Source of the DNA: CAYGDP01 sp964348665
GTDB lineage: Bacteria > Verrucomicrobiota > Verrucomicrobiia > Palsa-1439 > CAYGDP01
Assembly (NCBI GenBank): GCA_964348665.1
Contig: CAYGDP010000006.1
Span: forward strand, 124,001 to 188,000
Direction: 5' to 3'
Length of the DNA stretch: 64,000 nucleotides
Part shown: positions 41,914 through 50,289 of the stretch, piece by piece
How positions within the stretch are numbered: the stretch's first letter is position 1
How the letters are laid out: every line of letters starts with the position of its first letter
Position numbers and translations under genes: made by a program
Notes under the pieces: model-generated
The model's input: only the letters and a program-made list of their open reading frames with translations
Told to the model about the DNA's origin: nothing
Database searches by the model: none

Positions 41914-42174
41914 ATGATTCGACCAATCAAAGCAGAACCGTTGTCAGGCTATCGAATTCGCGTCACCTATCCCGACGGTGTGCGGGGTGAGATTGATCTC
42001 TCCGCGCAGGTGGGACGAGGAGTTTTTACCCCGCTGGCCGATGAAGTTTTTTTTCAGACAGTCCACATTGGCCGCTACGGCCAGATCGCGTGGTCGGAGG
42101 ACATCGAGATTTGTCCTGATGCGGCGTATTTGGAAATCACCGGCAAAAAATCGGCCGAGGCGACACATGCCTGA
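41914..42174 (+). CDS. DUF2442 protein
   Basis: Small protein of 86 residues with the DUF2442 pattern: VTYPDGVRGEIDLSAQVGRG, then FFQTVHIGRYGQIAWSEDIE and LCPD-like ICPDAAYLEI. The family is usually paired with DUF4160 and the pair has been listed among candidate toxin-antitoxin or mobile accessory modules; direct function is unproven. The 3' end overlaps the DUF4160 gene by 8 bases. Confidence 0.85.
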   Translation: MIRPIKAEPLSGYRIRVTYPDGVRGEIDLSAQVGRGVFTPLADEVFFQTVHIGRYGQIAWSEDIEICPDAAYLEITGKKSAEATHA

Positions 42175-42427
42175 GGTCAGCCGATTTTACGGGATCATCA
42201 TCCGATTCTATTATCGCGATCATCCACCGACGCATTTTCACGCGATTTACGGCGAGTACGAGGCGCTCATTGAGATTGAAACGGGCGCCGTCTATCAAGG
42301 CTTCCTGCCCAAGACCGCATACGATCTGGTCAATGCTTGGCGCTTGATCCATCTCCAAGAATTGCGCGATGACTGGAATCGTTCTCGGCAACAATTGCCG
42401 CTCCTTCCAATCCCGCCGCTGGATTGA
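42167..42427 (+). CDS. DUF4160 protein
   Basis: Small protein of 86 residues with the DUF4160 signature MPEVSRFYGIIIRFYYRDHP followed by PPTHFHAIYGEYEA. It overlaps the DUF2442 gene, and the two are translationally coupled. The pair is bracketed by duplicated copies of the adjacent isomerase gene's start, suggesting insertion. Confidence 0.85.
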   Translation: MPEVSRFYGIIIRFYYRDHPPTHFHAIYGEYEALIEIETGAVYQGFLPKTAYDLVNAWRLIHLQELRDDWNRSRQQLPLLPIPPLD

Positions 42428-42524
42428 TTTTTATTGGGACGTTGCTGGCGATTTTCCTTGCGCCATTTGGGTCTATTACCTTCAACACCTTGTCTTGCGC
42501 CCGCGTTCGTGTTATTCGTGTGTC

Positions 42525-43406
42525 ATGAAGATTGTTTGCTGCTGGCTTTATGCGATTTCCAAATACGGTTATCCACCGACGTTGCCGGAGACGTTTCTTG
42601 CGATCGAGGAGATGGCGGCGATGGGATTTCGGTACGCGGAGTTGGAAGGGTTATGGAAACAGAATAATCTGCGCGCGATGTATCGTGTGCGACACGAGGT
42701 CCGCCGCCGGTGCAACGATCTCGGCGTGAAGGTCGTCAATTATTGCCCGATCCTGCCGGACACGGTGAGTTTGGACGCGCGGAAACGGCGCCAATCGTGG
42801 GACGAGTTTGAGATTGGGATGGAAACGGCGCTCGACTTGGGTTGCGAGTTGGTGCAGCTCGATAGTTTCACGCCGCCGCTGAAATTTGTTGGCGACGCGC
42901 CGTACAAGAAGGCGATTCAATTCGGCCAGCGGATCGCGGTGCGCGTGGACGCCAAGTTTGATTGGGCGCGGCAATGGGCTGCGATTGTCGAGAGTGTGGC
43001 GCATTGCGCGCGCCGCGCGAAATCGGCGGGACTAAAACTGATCATGGAACCGAGGGTGGGGGAGATGATTAGCAACACAGATGCGATGTTGCGATTGATG
43101 GATCACGTAGGGTCGGACAATTTCTATGCGGTGCTCGACACGGGTCATTTATACGCGCAGAAAGAGCTGTTGCCGTTGTCGGTGGAGAAGCTGGGACGTC
43201 GCATTGCCTACGTTCATGCCAGCGACAACGATGGGCGGACGAACGCGCATCTGGCGCTGGGCGAAGGCACAATCGATTGGCCAAGCCTTTTCGCGGCATT
43301 GAAAAAGCATCGGTTCGATGGATATATCGGCGTGGATGTGGGTGGCGTGCCGCAACTGACGCGGGAATACATTCGCTCGCGGAAGTTTCTGGATAAGATC
43401 GTTTAA
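42525..43406 (+). CDS. Sugar phosphate isomerase/epimerase family protein
   Basis: TIM-barrel protein of the AP-endonuclease-2 superfamily, 293 residues. Metal-site segments are visible: LIMEPRVGEM, FYAVLDTGHLY, IAYVHASDNDG and GEGTIDWPSLF. Such enzymes isomerise or epimerise sugars or inositols; the substrate is not evident. The start at 42525 follows a family C string. The stop overlaps the convergent kinase gene by 4 bases. Confidence 0.88.
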   Translation: MKIVCCWLYAISKYGYPPTLPETFLAIEEMAAMGFRYAELEGLWKQNNLRAMYRVRHEVRRRCNDLGVKVVNYCPILPDTVSLDARKRRQSWDEFEIGMETALDLGCELVQLDSFTPPLKFVGDAPYKKAIQFGQRIAVRVDAKFDWARQWAAIVESVAHCARRAKSAGLKLIMEPRVGEMISNTDAMLRLMDHVGSDNFYAVLDTGHLYAQKELLPLSVEKLGRRIAYVHASDNDGRTNAHLALGEGTIDWPSLFAALKKHRFDGYIGVDVGGVPQLTREYIRSRKFLDKIV

Positions 43407-45430
43407 CGATCGAGTGCGGGGAGGAGAAACCAGAGCTTAATGAACCCGTCCTTACTGCCGGTGATGACGGATTTGCTGGTGGAGGAAAAAACAACGGCGT
43501 TGACTTCCGCGCCATGGTCCTTGAGGGTCGTCACTTCTTCACCTGTGATTGCATCCCAAACCTTGGCAGTGTGGTCCCAACTTCCTGTTGCCAACCATTT
43601 TCCGTCGGGCGAAAAGGCCAGCGATACGATGCGGGTTTTATGGCCTTCCAGGGTGCCTCGATCCTGCCAAGTTTCGGTATTCCAAAGTTTTACAGTCAGG
43701 TCGGCGCTGGCGCTGGCCAGCGTAGTTCCATCTGGCGAGAACGCCAGCGCGAACACCCAATTAGCATGGCCGGTGAGGGTCGTCTTCAATTTACCTTCTT
43801 TCGCGTCCCAAATCTTGACGGTTTTATCCCAGCTCGCTGACGCCAGGGTTTTTCCGTCGGGAGAAAACGTCACAGCCCGCACCTGATCCATGTGTCCGGT
43901 GAGAATTGCCTGCTCGTGACCATCGGACGTGTTCCAAAGGCGGACGGTGCGATCATACGCGCCAGTTGCGGCTGTTACTCCATTGGGAGAGATTGCCACA
44001 GCGCGAACTTCGCCGGTGTGACCTTCGAGAGTGGCTTTGAGTTGGGCGGTTCGCGTATCCCAAAGGGCGGCGGTCTTATCGGTGCTTCCGGACAACAACA
44101 CGTCGCCGTCCTGCGAGTAGGTCAGGGCGAGAATTGTGCCGCTATGTCCTCGTAGTTGCGTGGTGGGTTTACCGTTGAGGGGGGAGCGGATTCGGATAAT
44201 GTTGTCGGCGCCGCCGGACGCAAAGGATTTGCCATCGGGCGAGACGGCGAGGGAAAAAACACCTTTGGGATGGCCGGCGATCGTGGATTTGAGCCGGGAA
44301 CGAACTTGACCGGAGAGAGATTCGGCTGTTTCCACTTCGTTGTCTTGATTGCGGAAATGAATTGCGGTGCCGATACCGGCCACCAGCACGACGGCGGCGA
44401 CGCCTGCCACAAGAGGGCGCAGGTGCCAGCGACGACGACGACGAATGGTGGAGGGATATTCCCTGGCATTCGAGCCTTTTTTCAAAATGATCTTGGTATC
44501 GGCGGGTGAAGCTTTCTCAAGGGCTTTCTCCAAATCTTCCCGCATTTCTTCGGCGGTTTGATAACGGTCGGCTGGATTTTTCGCCATGCTCTTGCGGATG
44601 ATGAGGGCGCAACGTCGAGGGAAAGGTATTTTTCCCGTCTTCAATTCGGGGACGGGATCATAGCAGTGAGAATGAATCGTAGCTTCAATCGTGGTGCTTG
44701 TGTCGTAGGGCGGCTGGCCGGTGAGCAACGCATAATACGTTGTGCCGAGCGAATAGATATCGGTTCGTGCATCGAGTTTACCGCCGCGACATTGTTCAGG
44801 GCTCATGAACGCGGGCGTCCCCATAATTTCGCCGTGTCTGACATCAGGCGCGCCTTGTTCCATGCTTTTGGCCAATCCGAAATCTCCAACTTTCACTTCG
44901 CCTTCGGGTGTAAGCAACAGGTTGGAAGGTTTGATGTCGCGGTGAATGAACCCCCCGCTATGAGCGGCGGTAAGACCTTTGCAGGCCTCGGCGATGATCC
45001 GCGTTGCTTGCGGCCACGGCAATGTCTTACGCTCTCGGAGCAGGTCGTCAGCGCTTCCACCGTGCACCAATTCCATCGCGATGTAATATTGGCCGTCGCG
45101 CTGGTCCACTTCGTAAATGGAAACCACGTGAGGATGCGACAAGCGCGCGGCGGACCGGGCTTCGTGAAGGAAGCGTTCGAGAAATTCCTTGTCCTCGGCG
45201 AATGTCTGGGGAAGCAGTTTGATTGCGACTTTTCGCAGCAGAAGCGTGTCCACCGCCTCATAGACCATCCCCATGCCGCCCTTGCCGACGATGCGGGTGA
45301 ACTGGAATTTGCCAAGGGACTTTCCGAGGCGTGGATCGTGCGCGGTATGGATGGTGATATCAATCGCCTTTCCTCCTCGCGGTTCCGCGCCCGGAACGCG
45401 TGTTGCATGTTGTTCGTCGCTCAACTCCAT
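43403..45430 (-). CDS. Membrane Ser/Thr protein kinase with WD40 propeller
   Basis: PASTA-less eukaryote-like kinase, 675 residues. The kinase domain (about 40-305) has VAIKLLP, HRDIKPSNLLL, DFGLAKS and GTPAFMSPEQC. A membrane helix follows at about 330-352 (LVAGVAAVVLVAGIGTAI). The outer part has seven WD40 blades from about residue 385 (repeating SPDGKSFASGGADNIIRIR pattern). The likely arrangement is an internal kinase and a periplasmic propeller sensing or binding a partner. Its targets are unknown. Confidence 0.93.
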   Translation of the reverse strand: MELSDEQHATRVPGAEPRGGKAIDITIHTAHDPRLGKSLGKFQFTRIVGKGGMGMVYEAVDTLLLRKVAIKLLPQTFAEDKEFLERFLHEARSAARLSHPHVVSIYEVDQRDGQYYIAMELVHGGSADDLLRERKTLPWPQATRIIAEACKGLTAAHSGGFIHRDIKPSNLLLTPEGEVKVGDFGLAKSMEQGAPDVRHGEIMGTPAFMSPEQCRGGKLDARTDIYSLGTTYYALLTGQPPYDTSTTIEATIHSHCYDPVPELKTGKIPFPRRCALIIRKSMAKNPADRYQTAEEMREDLEKALEKASPADTKIILKKGSNAREYPSTIRRRRRWHLRPLVAGVAAVVLVAGIGTAIHFRNQDNEVETAESLSGQVRSRLKSTIAGHPKGVFSLAVSPDGKSFASGGADNIIRIRSPLNGKPTTQLRGHSGTILALTYSQDGDVLLSGSTDKTAALWDTRTAQLKATLEGHTGEVRAVAISPNGVTAATGAYDRTVRLWNTSDGHEQAILTGHMDQVRAVTFSPDGKTLASASWDKTVKIWDAKEGKLKTTLTGHANWVFALAFSPDGTTLASASADLTVKLWNTETWQDRGTLEGHKTRIVSLAFSPDGKWLATGSWDHTAKVWDAITGEEVTTLKDHGAEVNAVVFSSTSKSVITGSKDGFIKLWFLLPALDR

Positions 45431-45540
45431 TGTTCCTCGTTTACAAGGGGCGGTAGTAAAGCGGCTGGAGCCGTCCTTGTCAAGCGGCGATCAAATCCAT
45501 TTGTATTCGGCTAAACTCGTGCTACTTTGTGCCAAATCAA

Positions 45541-46338
45541 ATGAAACTTTTGGCTTTTTTAATCATCCCGATGCTGGCGTTGCTTGGGTGCAACCGGTCG
45601 GCAGTGGAGCTTGATGAGAGCGACGAAAAAAATCCCCACTACATTTCCGGTCGCCAAAAACTGACCGCCCGCGATTATCGTGGCGCCTCGGCGGATTTTG
45701 AAAAGGCGCTCGAGATTCAACCGCACAACGCACTTTGTCATTTTGAGCTCGGCCGGTTGCTGGATGGGGATGATCTCAAGCCCAATAATTTGCCCGGTGC
45801 GATTTATCATTACCAGAAATTCATCTCTCTTAGACCGCAATCCCAGAAAGTCGAGTTGGTGCGTGGATTCATCCGGGATGACTTGATTCGATTGGCGGCT
45901 ACCGTGCCGCATTCGAATGTCGTGCCCCCGCAGGAAGTCGCCCGATTGCAGGGGGAAAATGAGGCTTTGCGGGCCGAGAACGAGGATTTGAGGACGCGAT
46001 TGGACCAGGTCACCACAGAAAAAAATCAATCCAGCGTTGCGAAGGTAGCCCAACCCGGGATCGCAATTCCCCATCCATCTCCCGATCTGCCAACCAGCTC
46101 TTCGCCGAAACCTCCCGCACCGGTCGCTCCCGCCGCAGAACCCGGTTCGTCGTCCGGGTCGCGCCCCTCCGCCGGTCGGAAATACACGGTGCAAAAGGGC
46201 GACACGCTTAGCTCAATTTCAAGAAAATTTTATGGATCTCCCGCGTTGGCAGAGAAACTTTATTCCGCCAATCGCGCCGCCTTGCCGGACAAGAACAAAT
46301 TGGCAGTCGGACAAGTGATTTCGATTCCAACTCCCTGA
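45541..46338 (+). CDS. LysM-domain lipoprotein with TPR and coiled coil
   Basis: The start at 45541 gives a lipoprotein signal with lipobox LALLGC. A TPR-like segment follows (ADFEKALEIQPHNALCHFEL), then a coiled coil (about residues 130-160), a Pro/Ser-rich linker and a C-terminal LysM domain (KYTVQKGDTLSSISRKFYGS). It is probably outer-membrane anchored and peptidoglycan-binding. It heads a three-gene run with the unknown membrane protein and the ABC ATPase. Confidence 0.88.
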   Translation: MKLLAFLIIPMLALLGCNRSAVELDESDEKNPHYISGRQKLTARDYRGASADFEKALEIQPHNALCHFELGRLLDGDDLKPNNLPGAIYHYQKFISLRPQSQKVELVRGFIRDDLIRLAATVPHSNVVPPQEVARLQGENEALRAENEDLRTRLDQVTTEKNQSSVAKVAQPGIAIPHPSPDLPTSSSPKPPAPVAPAAEPGSSSGSRPSAGRKYTVQKGDTLSSISRKFYGSPALAEKLYSANRAALPDKNKLAVGQVISIPTP

Positions 46339-46373
46339 TTGGCATGGGACGTGGTATAAGAGGGCGAGTTTCT

Positions 46374-47300
46374 ATGCTCTATCGAACTGTCAGCATCCTG
46401 ATTGTCCTGTTTTGGGTAGTGATGATGTCGCTCCTGGTGCGGCGGACGTATTTTCCAGAGCAAACGGTTCTCTCGCAAGTGCCCTACGCAGTGGTGCTCC
46501 GCGCTGTTTTGGACTGCGACGAGCAACCAACCTTGAACATTCGCAACACAAAACAACTCGATGCAAACGGCAAACCAACCGAGATGGGGGAATGGCGGCT
46601 CCTTGTCGAACGCGTGCAACCGACTCACGACGAGACCGGAGAAATCATTGACCCATCCATCGAGACCTCGCTGGTTTTTTCATGGAGCTGGAAGGCGGTT
46701 TCGTCCGACGCAAAAGGCACGACCGAATGGAAGAGCGCCTACTACCGGATCAGCAATGATTTGATGTTAGAAGTGAAAATCGAGCCACCGGCGCGGGTGC
46801 AAATCAAGACCGACAGTTTTTTTGATCCGCGTCTTCGGCTGACCCGGTTTAAATCCTCCGTGCGCCTCGGTCAGTATGCTCGCGGCCATTTTCAATCCGA
46901 CGAAGCATTGGTTGTTACCGGCAGCAAAGCCAGTGGCGAAGTAACCGTCCAATCGCACCTGCCGGGCTTGTCCAGTTTGCCGCCGATCCCATTTTCCAGG
47001 CTCGAACAAGCCAGTTTGAGTGGATTGCTTGCGCCCGGCAGCCTGCCAAATGTTGCCGCGCTAGCCCAATTGCCGTCGTTGTCTGGGTTGGAAGGCAATG
47101 TGCTTCCCACCAGCAAGACGAGTTGTCGCGAAGAACGCGTTCGACATGGTGGCAAAGCGCGCCGGACCTACGTGATCGAGAACCAGTACTCAGAAAACTT
47201 TCGCGTTAAAATCTACGTCGGACGCTCCGGCGAAGTCTGGAAAGTCGAATTACCCTTTGGGATCGAAATGACCAGCGACGAAACAAGCTTCCTGCAATGA
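46374..47300 (+). CDS. Unknown membrane-anchored protein
   Basis: No family recognised. The start at 46374 has GAGGG upstream and gives one N-terminal membrane helix (TVSILIVLFWVVMMSLLV), followed by a 280-residue beta-rich periplasmic part. The latter includes SWSWKAVSSDAKGTTEWKSA and a Leu/Pro/Ser-rich linker. Its stop overlaps the ABC ATPase start by 4 bases (ATGA), so it may be the membrane partner of that ATPase, although it has only one helix. The earlier ATG at 46344 is possible. Confidence 0.7.
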   Translation: MLYRTVSILIVLFWVVMMSLLVRRTYFPEQTVLSQVPYAVVLRAVLDCDEQPTLNIRNTKQLDANGKPTEMGEWRLLVERVQPTHDETGEIIDPSIETSLVFSWSWKAVSSDAKGTTEWKSAYYRISNDLMLEVKIEPPARVQIKTDSFFDPRLRLTRFKSSVRLGQYARGHFQSDEALVVTGSKASGEVTVQSHLPGLSSLPPIPFSRLEQASLSGLLAPGSLPNVAALAQLPSLSGLEGNVLPTSKTSCREERVRHGGKARRTYVIENQYSENFRVKIYVGRSGEVWKVELPFGIEMTSDETSFLQ

Positions 47301-48055
47301 GCCAATCGAACAATCATTTCTCCATCCAAACCATCGGCTTGACCAAGCAATTCGGCTCCCTCACTGCGGTGGATCATCTCAACCTCGAAGTCCGCACCGG
47401 CGAGATCTTCGCGTTCCTCGGTCCTAACGCCGCCGGGAAAACCACCACCATCAAAATTTTGACCGGTCTTTTGAAGCCTACGTCCGGCCGCGCTCTCCTC
47501 GGCGGAATCGATATCCAGCAAGACCCGCTCGCCGCCAAACGCCTCATCAGTTATGTTCCCGATTTCCCGTTTCTCTACGACAAACTTACGCCGGAAGAAT
47601 TCCTGCACTTCGTTGGCGAACTCTATTCCATGGAAGATGACGTCATTCTTAAACGCTCCGAAGAATTGCTTCGTCTCTTCGATCTGGATCGATTTCGAAA
47701 GGAACAAACCGAAAGCCTTTCCCACGGCACCCGCCAGCGAGTCGTCATCGCCGCCGCCCTCCTGCATGACCCGAAGATTTTTATCATCGACGAGCCTATG
47801 GTCGGCCTTGATCCCAAAAGCATGCGGTTGGTCAAAGATATCATGCGCCAGCGCGCCGCAGCCGGGGTGACCGTTTTTCTCTCCACCCACCTTCTCGGCA
47901 TTGCGGAAGAACTTGCCCATCGCATTGGAATATTGCACCGTGGAAGACTGGTCGCGGTCGGCACCATGGACGAATTGCGGCGGTTAAGTGGCCGCAATGG
48001 TGCGTTGGAAGAATCGTTCCTCGCCCTCACGGACGGCGACCAACCTCCGGGCTGA
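47297..48055 (+). CDS. ABC transporter ATPase without adjacent permease
   Basis: ATPase of 252 residues: Walker A GPNAAGKTT (with two Ala after Asn), signature variant LSHGTRQRVVIAAALLHD and Walker B IFIIDEPMVGLDP. The SHG in place of SGG is seen in ABC-2-type ATPases. A permease is expected but none follows: the gene ends at a hairpin with a T-tract. The only neighbour in the operon with a membrane helix is the protein at 46374. Confidence 0.92.
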   Translation: MSQSNNHFSIQTIGLTKQFGSLTAVDHLNLEVRTGEIFAFLGPNAAGKTTTIKILTGLLKPTSGRALLGGIDIQQDPLAAKRLISYVPDFPFLYDKLTPEEFLHFVGELYSMEDDVILKRSEELLRLFDLDRFRKEQTESLSHGTRQRVVIAAALLHDPKIFIIDEPMVGLDPKSMRLVKDIMRQRAAAGVTVFLSTHLLGIAEELAHRIGILHRGRLVAVGTMDELRRLSGRNGALEESFLALTDGDQPPG

Positions 48056-48085
48056 TACTCCTCGTCCAAACCAACTCCGCCACCG

Positions 48086-48106
48086 CCCATGTTTCGATGG
48101 GTTTTT
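48086..48106 (+). terminator. Rho-independent terminator after the orphan ABC ATPase
   Basis: CCCAT, loop GTTTCG, ATGGG, then TTTTT. The stem is only 5 bp, but the T-tract and the position 30 bases after the stop support it as the end of the LysM-lipoprotein operon. Confidence 0.45.
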
Positions 48107-48239
48107 CCAGCCGTCCCACCTTTCCGGCATGTTATTTTCAATGGAATCATAATTATATTTGTTTTAACTCGTGGATCAGAGTTGCAAAATAACAGAGGCT
48201 TGCGTTAGTGACCGGACCGCGCTACATTCCGCGCTTCCG

Positions 48240-48575
48240 ATGACCATCACGGTTCTCAAAAGCAAAGTTCACCGCGCCCGTGTGACTGGCGCGAACGTCA
48301 AATACGAGGGAAGCCTCACGCTCGATTCCGACGTGATGCGCGCCGCCGGACTGGTTGAATACGAAAAAATCCTCGTCGGCAACCTCACCAACGGCGAGCG
48401 GTTCGAGACCTACGTGATCGCCGGTTGCCCGGGTAGCCGAGAGGTTGTCCTCAATGGCGCCACCGCCCATCTTGGCAAACGCCGCGATTTGCTCACGATC
48501 ATGGCCTTCGGCCAGATGACGCCAACACGAGCCAGACGATTTCGACCCAAAAAAATTACTCTCGAGAAAGTGTGA
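48240..48575 (+). CDS. panD: Aspartate 1-decarboxylase
   Basis: Makes beta-alanine for pantothenate and CoA. The precursor self-cleaves between Gly24 and Ser25 in KYEGSLTLD to create a pyruvoyl cofactor; Lys9, the region LTNGERFETYVI and LNGATAHLG are also conserved. It has 111 residues. The ATG at 48240 matches the family N-terminus. It stands alone between the ABC operon and the REPIN-like repeat. Confidence 0.95.
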   Translation: MTITVLKSKVHRARVTGANVKYEGSLTLDSDVMRAAGLVEYEKILVGNLTNGERFETYVIAGCPGSREVVLNGATAHLGKRRDLLTIMAFGQMTPTRARRFRPKKITLEKV

Positions 48576-48596
48576 ATCCTAATTATTCAGACAATT

Positions 48597-48666
48597 GTAG
48601 CGGCGCTCTACGAACGCCGATTCTGGATTATCCATTTTATAGACGGCGGTCATAGACCGCCGCTAC
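48597..48666. repeat. REPIN-like inverted pair of GTAG hairpins
   Basis: Left unit on the plus strand: GTAG, CGGCGCTC, TAC, GAACGCCG (one mismatch in the stem). Right unit on the minus strand: GTAG, CGGCGGTC, TAT, GACCGCCG. They face each other across 24 AT-rich bases, with an 11-bp perfect terminal inverted repeat TTGTAGCGGCG. This is the layout of REPINs, elements mobilised by RAYT transposases. Confidence 0.75.
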
Positions 48667-48670
48667 AAAC

Positions 48671-49744
48671 ATGAAGCGTCGCGTCAAACTTTTTATCCCC
48701 GGTCCCATCGAGGTTTCGCCCCGCACCCTGCGCGCCTACGCCTCGCCGCCCATCGGCCATCGCGGCAAGGAATTCATGGAACTGTACGCGAGCATCCAAC
48801 CGAAGTTGCAAAAGCTTTTCCATACCCAGCGACCCGTTTTCATCTCCACTTCAAGCGCGTGGGGCGTGATGGAAGCGGCGCTACGGAATCTTGTCGCGAA
48901 AAAAGTCCTCTGCTGTGGTTGCGGCGCGTTTTCCGATAAATGGTTCGAGGTCGCCCGCGCCTGTGGCAAGGATGCCGACCAACTGAAAGTCGAATGGAGT
49001 CAGCCAATTCTGCCGGAACAAATCGAAGCGAAATTGCGCCAAGGCGGATTCGACGCCATTACGCTCGTCCACAATGAAACCTCCACGGGCGTGATGAATC
49101 CGCTCGCTGAAATTGCGAAGGTTGTTAAAAACTTTCCCGATGTCATGCTCATTGTGGACGCTGTAAGCTCGCTCGGCGGCGTAAAGATCGAGACCGACAA
49201 GCTCGGACTCGACGTCTTGCTGACGGGTTCACAAAAAGCGCTCGCCCTGCCTCCCGGCGCGGCGCTCTTCACCGTCAGCGACCGCGCGCTCAAAAAGGCG
49301 GCGACCGTTCCCGGACGCGGCTACTACTTCGATTTCGTCGAATTCCAGAAGAACCACGAGAAAAATCAGACCGTCTCGACGCCGACGATCGGGCATTTCT
49401 ACGCGTTGCGGTCGAAGCTTGATGAGATTTTCAAGGAAGGATTGCCAGCCCGTTATGCGCGCCACAAGAAAATGGCGGCAATGGTCCACACGTGGGTGAA
49501 GAAACGCGGCTTCGACCTGTTCCCGCGTGCCGGCTACGAATCCATTACGTTGAGTTGCGTCAAGAACACTCGCGGGATTGACGTCGCCAAACTCAAAGAC
49601 GACCTCAAGAAGCGGCACGGTTTTCTCATTGATGGCGGCTACGGCGCGATCAAAGGTAAAACATTTCGGCTCGCTCACATGGGGGATGAGACGACAAAGA
49701 CGGTTGCAAAATTGTTAGTGGCGGTGGATTCTTGTCTGAAGTAG
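48671..49744 (+). CDS. Class V aminotransferase (alanine-glyoxylate/serine-pyruvate type)
   Basis: PLP enzyme of 357 residues. LFIPGPIEVSPRTL at the N-terminus, HNETSTGV, DAVSSLGG and the PLP lysine in TGSQKALALPPG are characteristic. Candidates are serine-glyoxylate, alanine-glyoxylate or phosphoserine-type transamination; the GS-QKA-LPPG context favours the alanine-glyoxylate group. It begins right after the REPIN-like element. Confidence 0.92.
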   Translation: MKRRVKLFIPGPIEVSPRTLRAYASPPIGHRGKEFMELYASIQPKLQKLFHTQRPVFISTSSAWGVMEAALRNLVAKKVLCCGCGAFSDKWFEVARACGKDADQLKVEWSQPILPEQIEAKLRQGGFDAITLVHNETSTGVMNPLAEIAKVVKNFPDVMLIVDAVSSLGGVKIETDKLGLDVLLTGSQKALALPPGAALFTVSDRALKKAATVPGRGYYFDFVEFQKNHEKNQTVSTPTIGHFYALRSKLDEIFKEGLPARYARHKKMAAMVHTWVKKRGFDLFPRAGYESITLSCVKNTRGIDVAKLKDDLKKRHGFLIDGGYGAIKGKTFRLAHMGDETTKTVAKLLVAVDSCLK

Positions 49745-49775
49745 GGAGCGACGCGGCGAACATTAGGAGTATCTC

Positions 49776-49799
49776 GCCGTCCGAGGGCGGACGGCCTAC
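49776..49799 (-). repeat. GTAG-foot REP-like hairpin, copy 3
   Basis: On the minus strand: GTAG, GCCGTCCG, loop CCCT, CGGACGGC, a perfect 8-bp stem. Compared with copy 2 (GCCGCGCG/CGCGCGGC) both arms differ at matching positions, as expected if pairing is selected. It lies between the aminotransferase and GNAT genes. Confidence 0.7.
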
Positions 49800-49818
49800 T
49801 ATCGAACTTAGTGGCACT

Positions 49819-50289
49819 ATGGCATCTTATATTTCCATCCGCCCCGCAACCGCGCGTGATGTCGAAACGCTGGCGCGATTCAACGCCGCGATGGCGATGG
49901 AGACCGAAAAACTGCGATTAAGCCTGCCCCGCCTACGCCGCGGTGTGCGCGCTGTCTTGCGCAATCAGGAACACGGATTTTATATCGTCGCGATACAAAA
50001 TGGCACGGTCATTGGCCAATTGCTCGTCACCTTTGAGTGGAGTGATTGGCGCAACGGCCAGTTTTGGTGGATTCAAAGCGTCTATGTCGTGCCCGACCAT
50101 CGCCGCAAAGGTGTGATGCGCGCGCTCTTCACCGAAGTTCGTCGTCGCGCTAAAAAAACCCGACGCATCTGTGGCTTGCGGCTCTATGTCGAAAAGGAAA
50201 ACCAGACCGCCAAGCGGACTTATGAGAAACTAGGCCTAACCGCAACCCACTACCTTGTCTGTGAGGATGATTTCGTCCTCCGCCGTTAA
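49819..50289 (+). CDS. GNAT-family N-acetyltransferase
   Basis: Acetyl-CoA-dependent acetyltransferase of 156 residues. The IQSVYVVPDHRRKGVMRALF stretch is the acetyl-CoA pyrophosphate-binding motif (RxxG). NQTAKRTYEKLGL near the end is typical for the family. The frame is open upstream to 49732, but that part is repeat, so the ATG at 49819 is used. The substrate is unknown. Its 3' end overlaps the convergent phosphoesterase by 4 bases. Confidence 0.9.
   Translation: MASYISIRPATARDVETLARFNAAMAMETEKLRLSLPRLRRGVRAVLRNQEHGFYIVAIQNGTVIGQLLVTFEWSDWRNGQFWWIQSVYVVPDHRRKGVMRALFTEVRRRAKKTRRICGLRLYVEKENQTAKRTYEKLGLTATHYLVCEDDFVLRR

Noticed and set aside
41914..42427. Proven toxin-antitoxin module
   Set aside because: DUF2442/DUF4160 pairs have been suggested as such, but nothing in the sequence shows toxicity, so only the family names are used.
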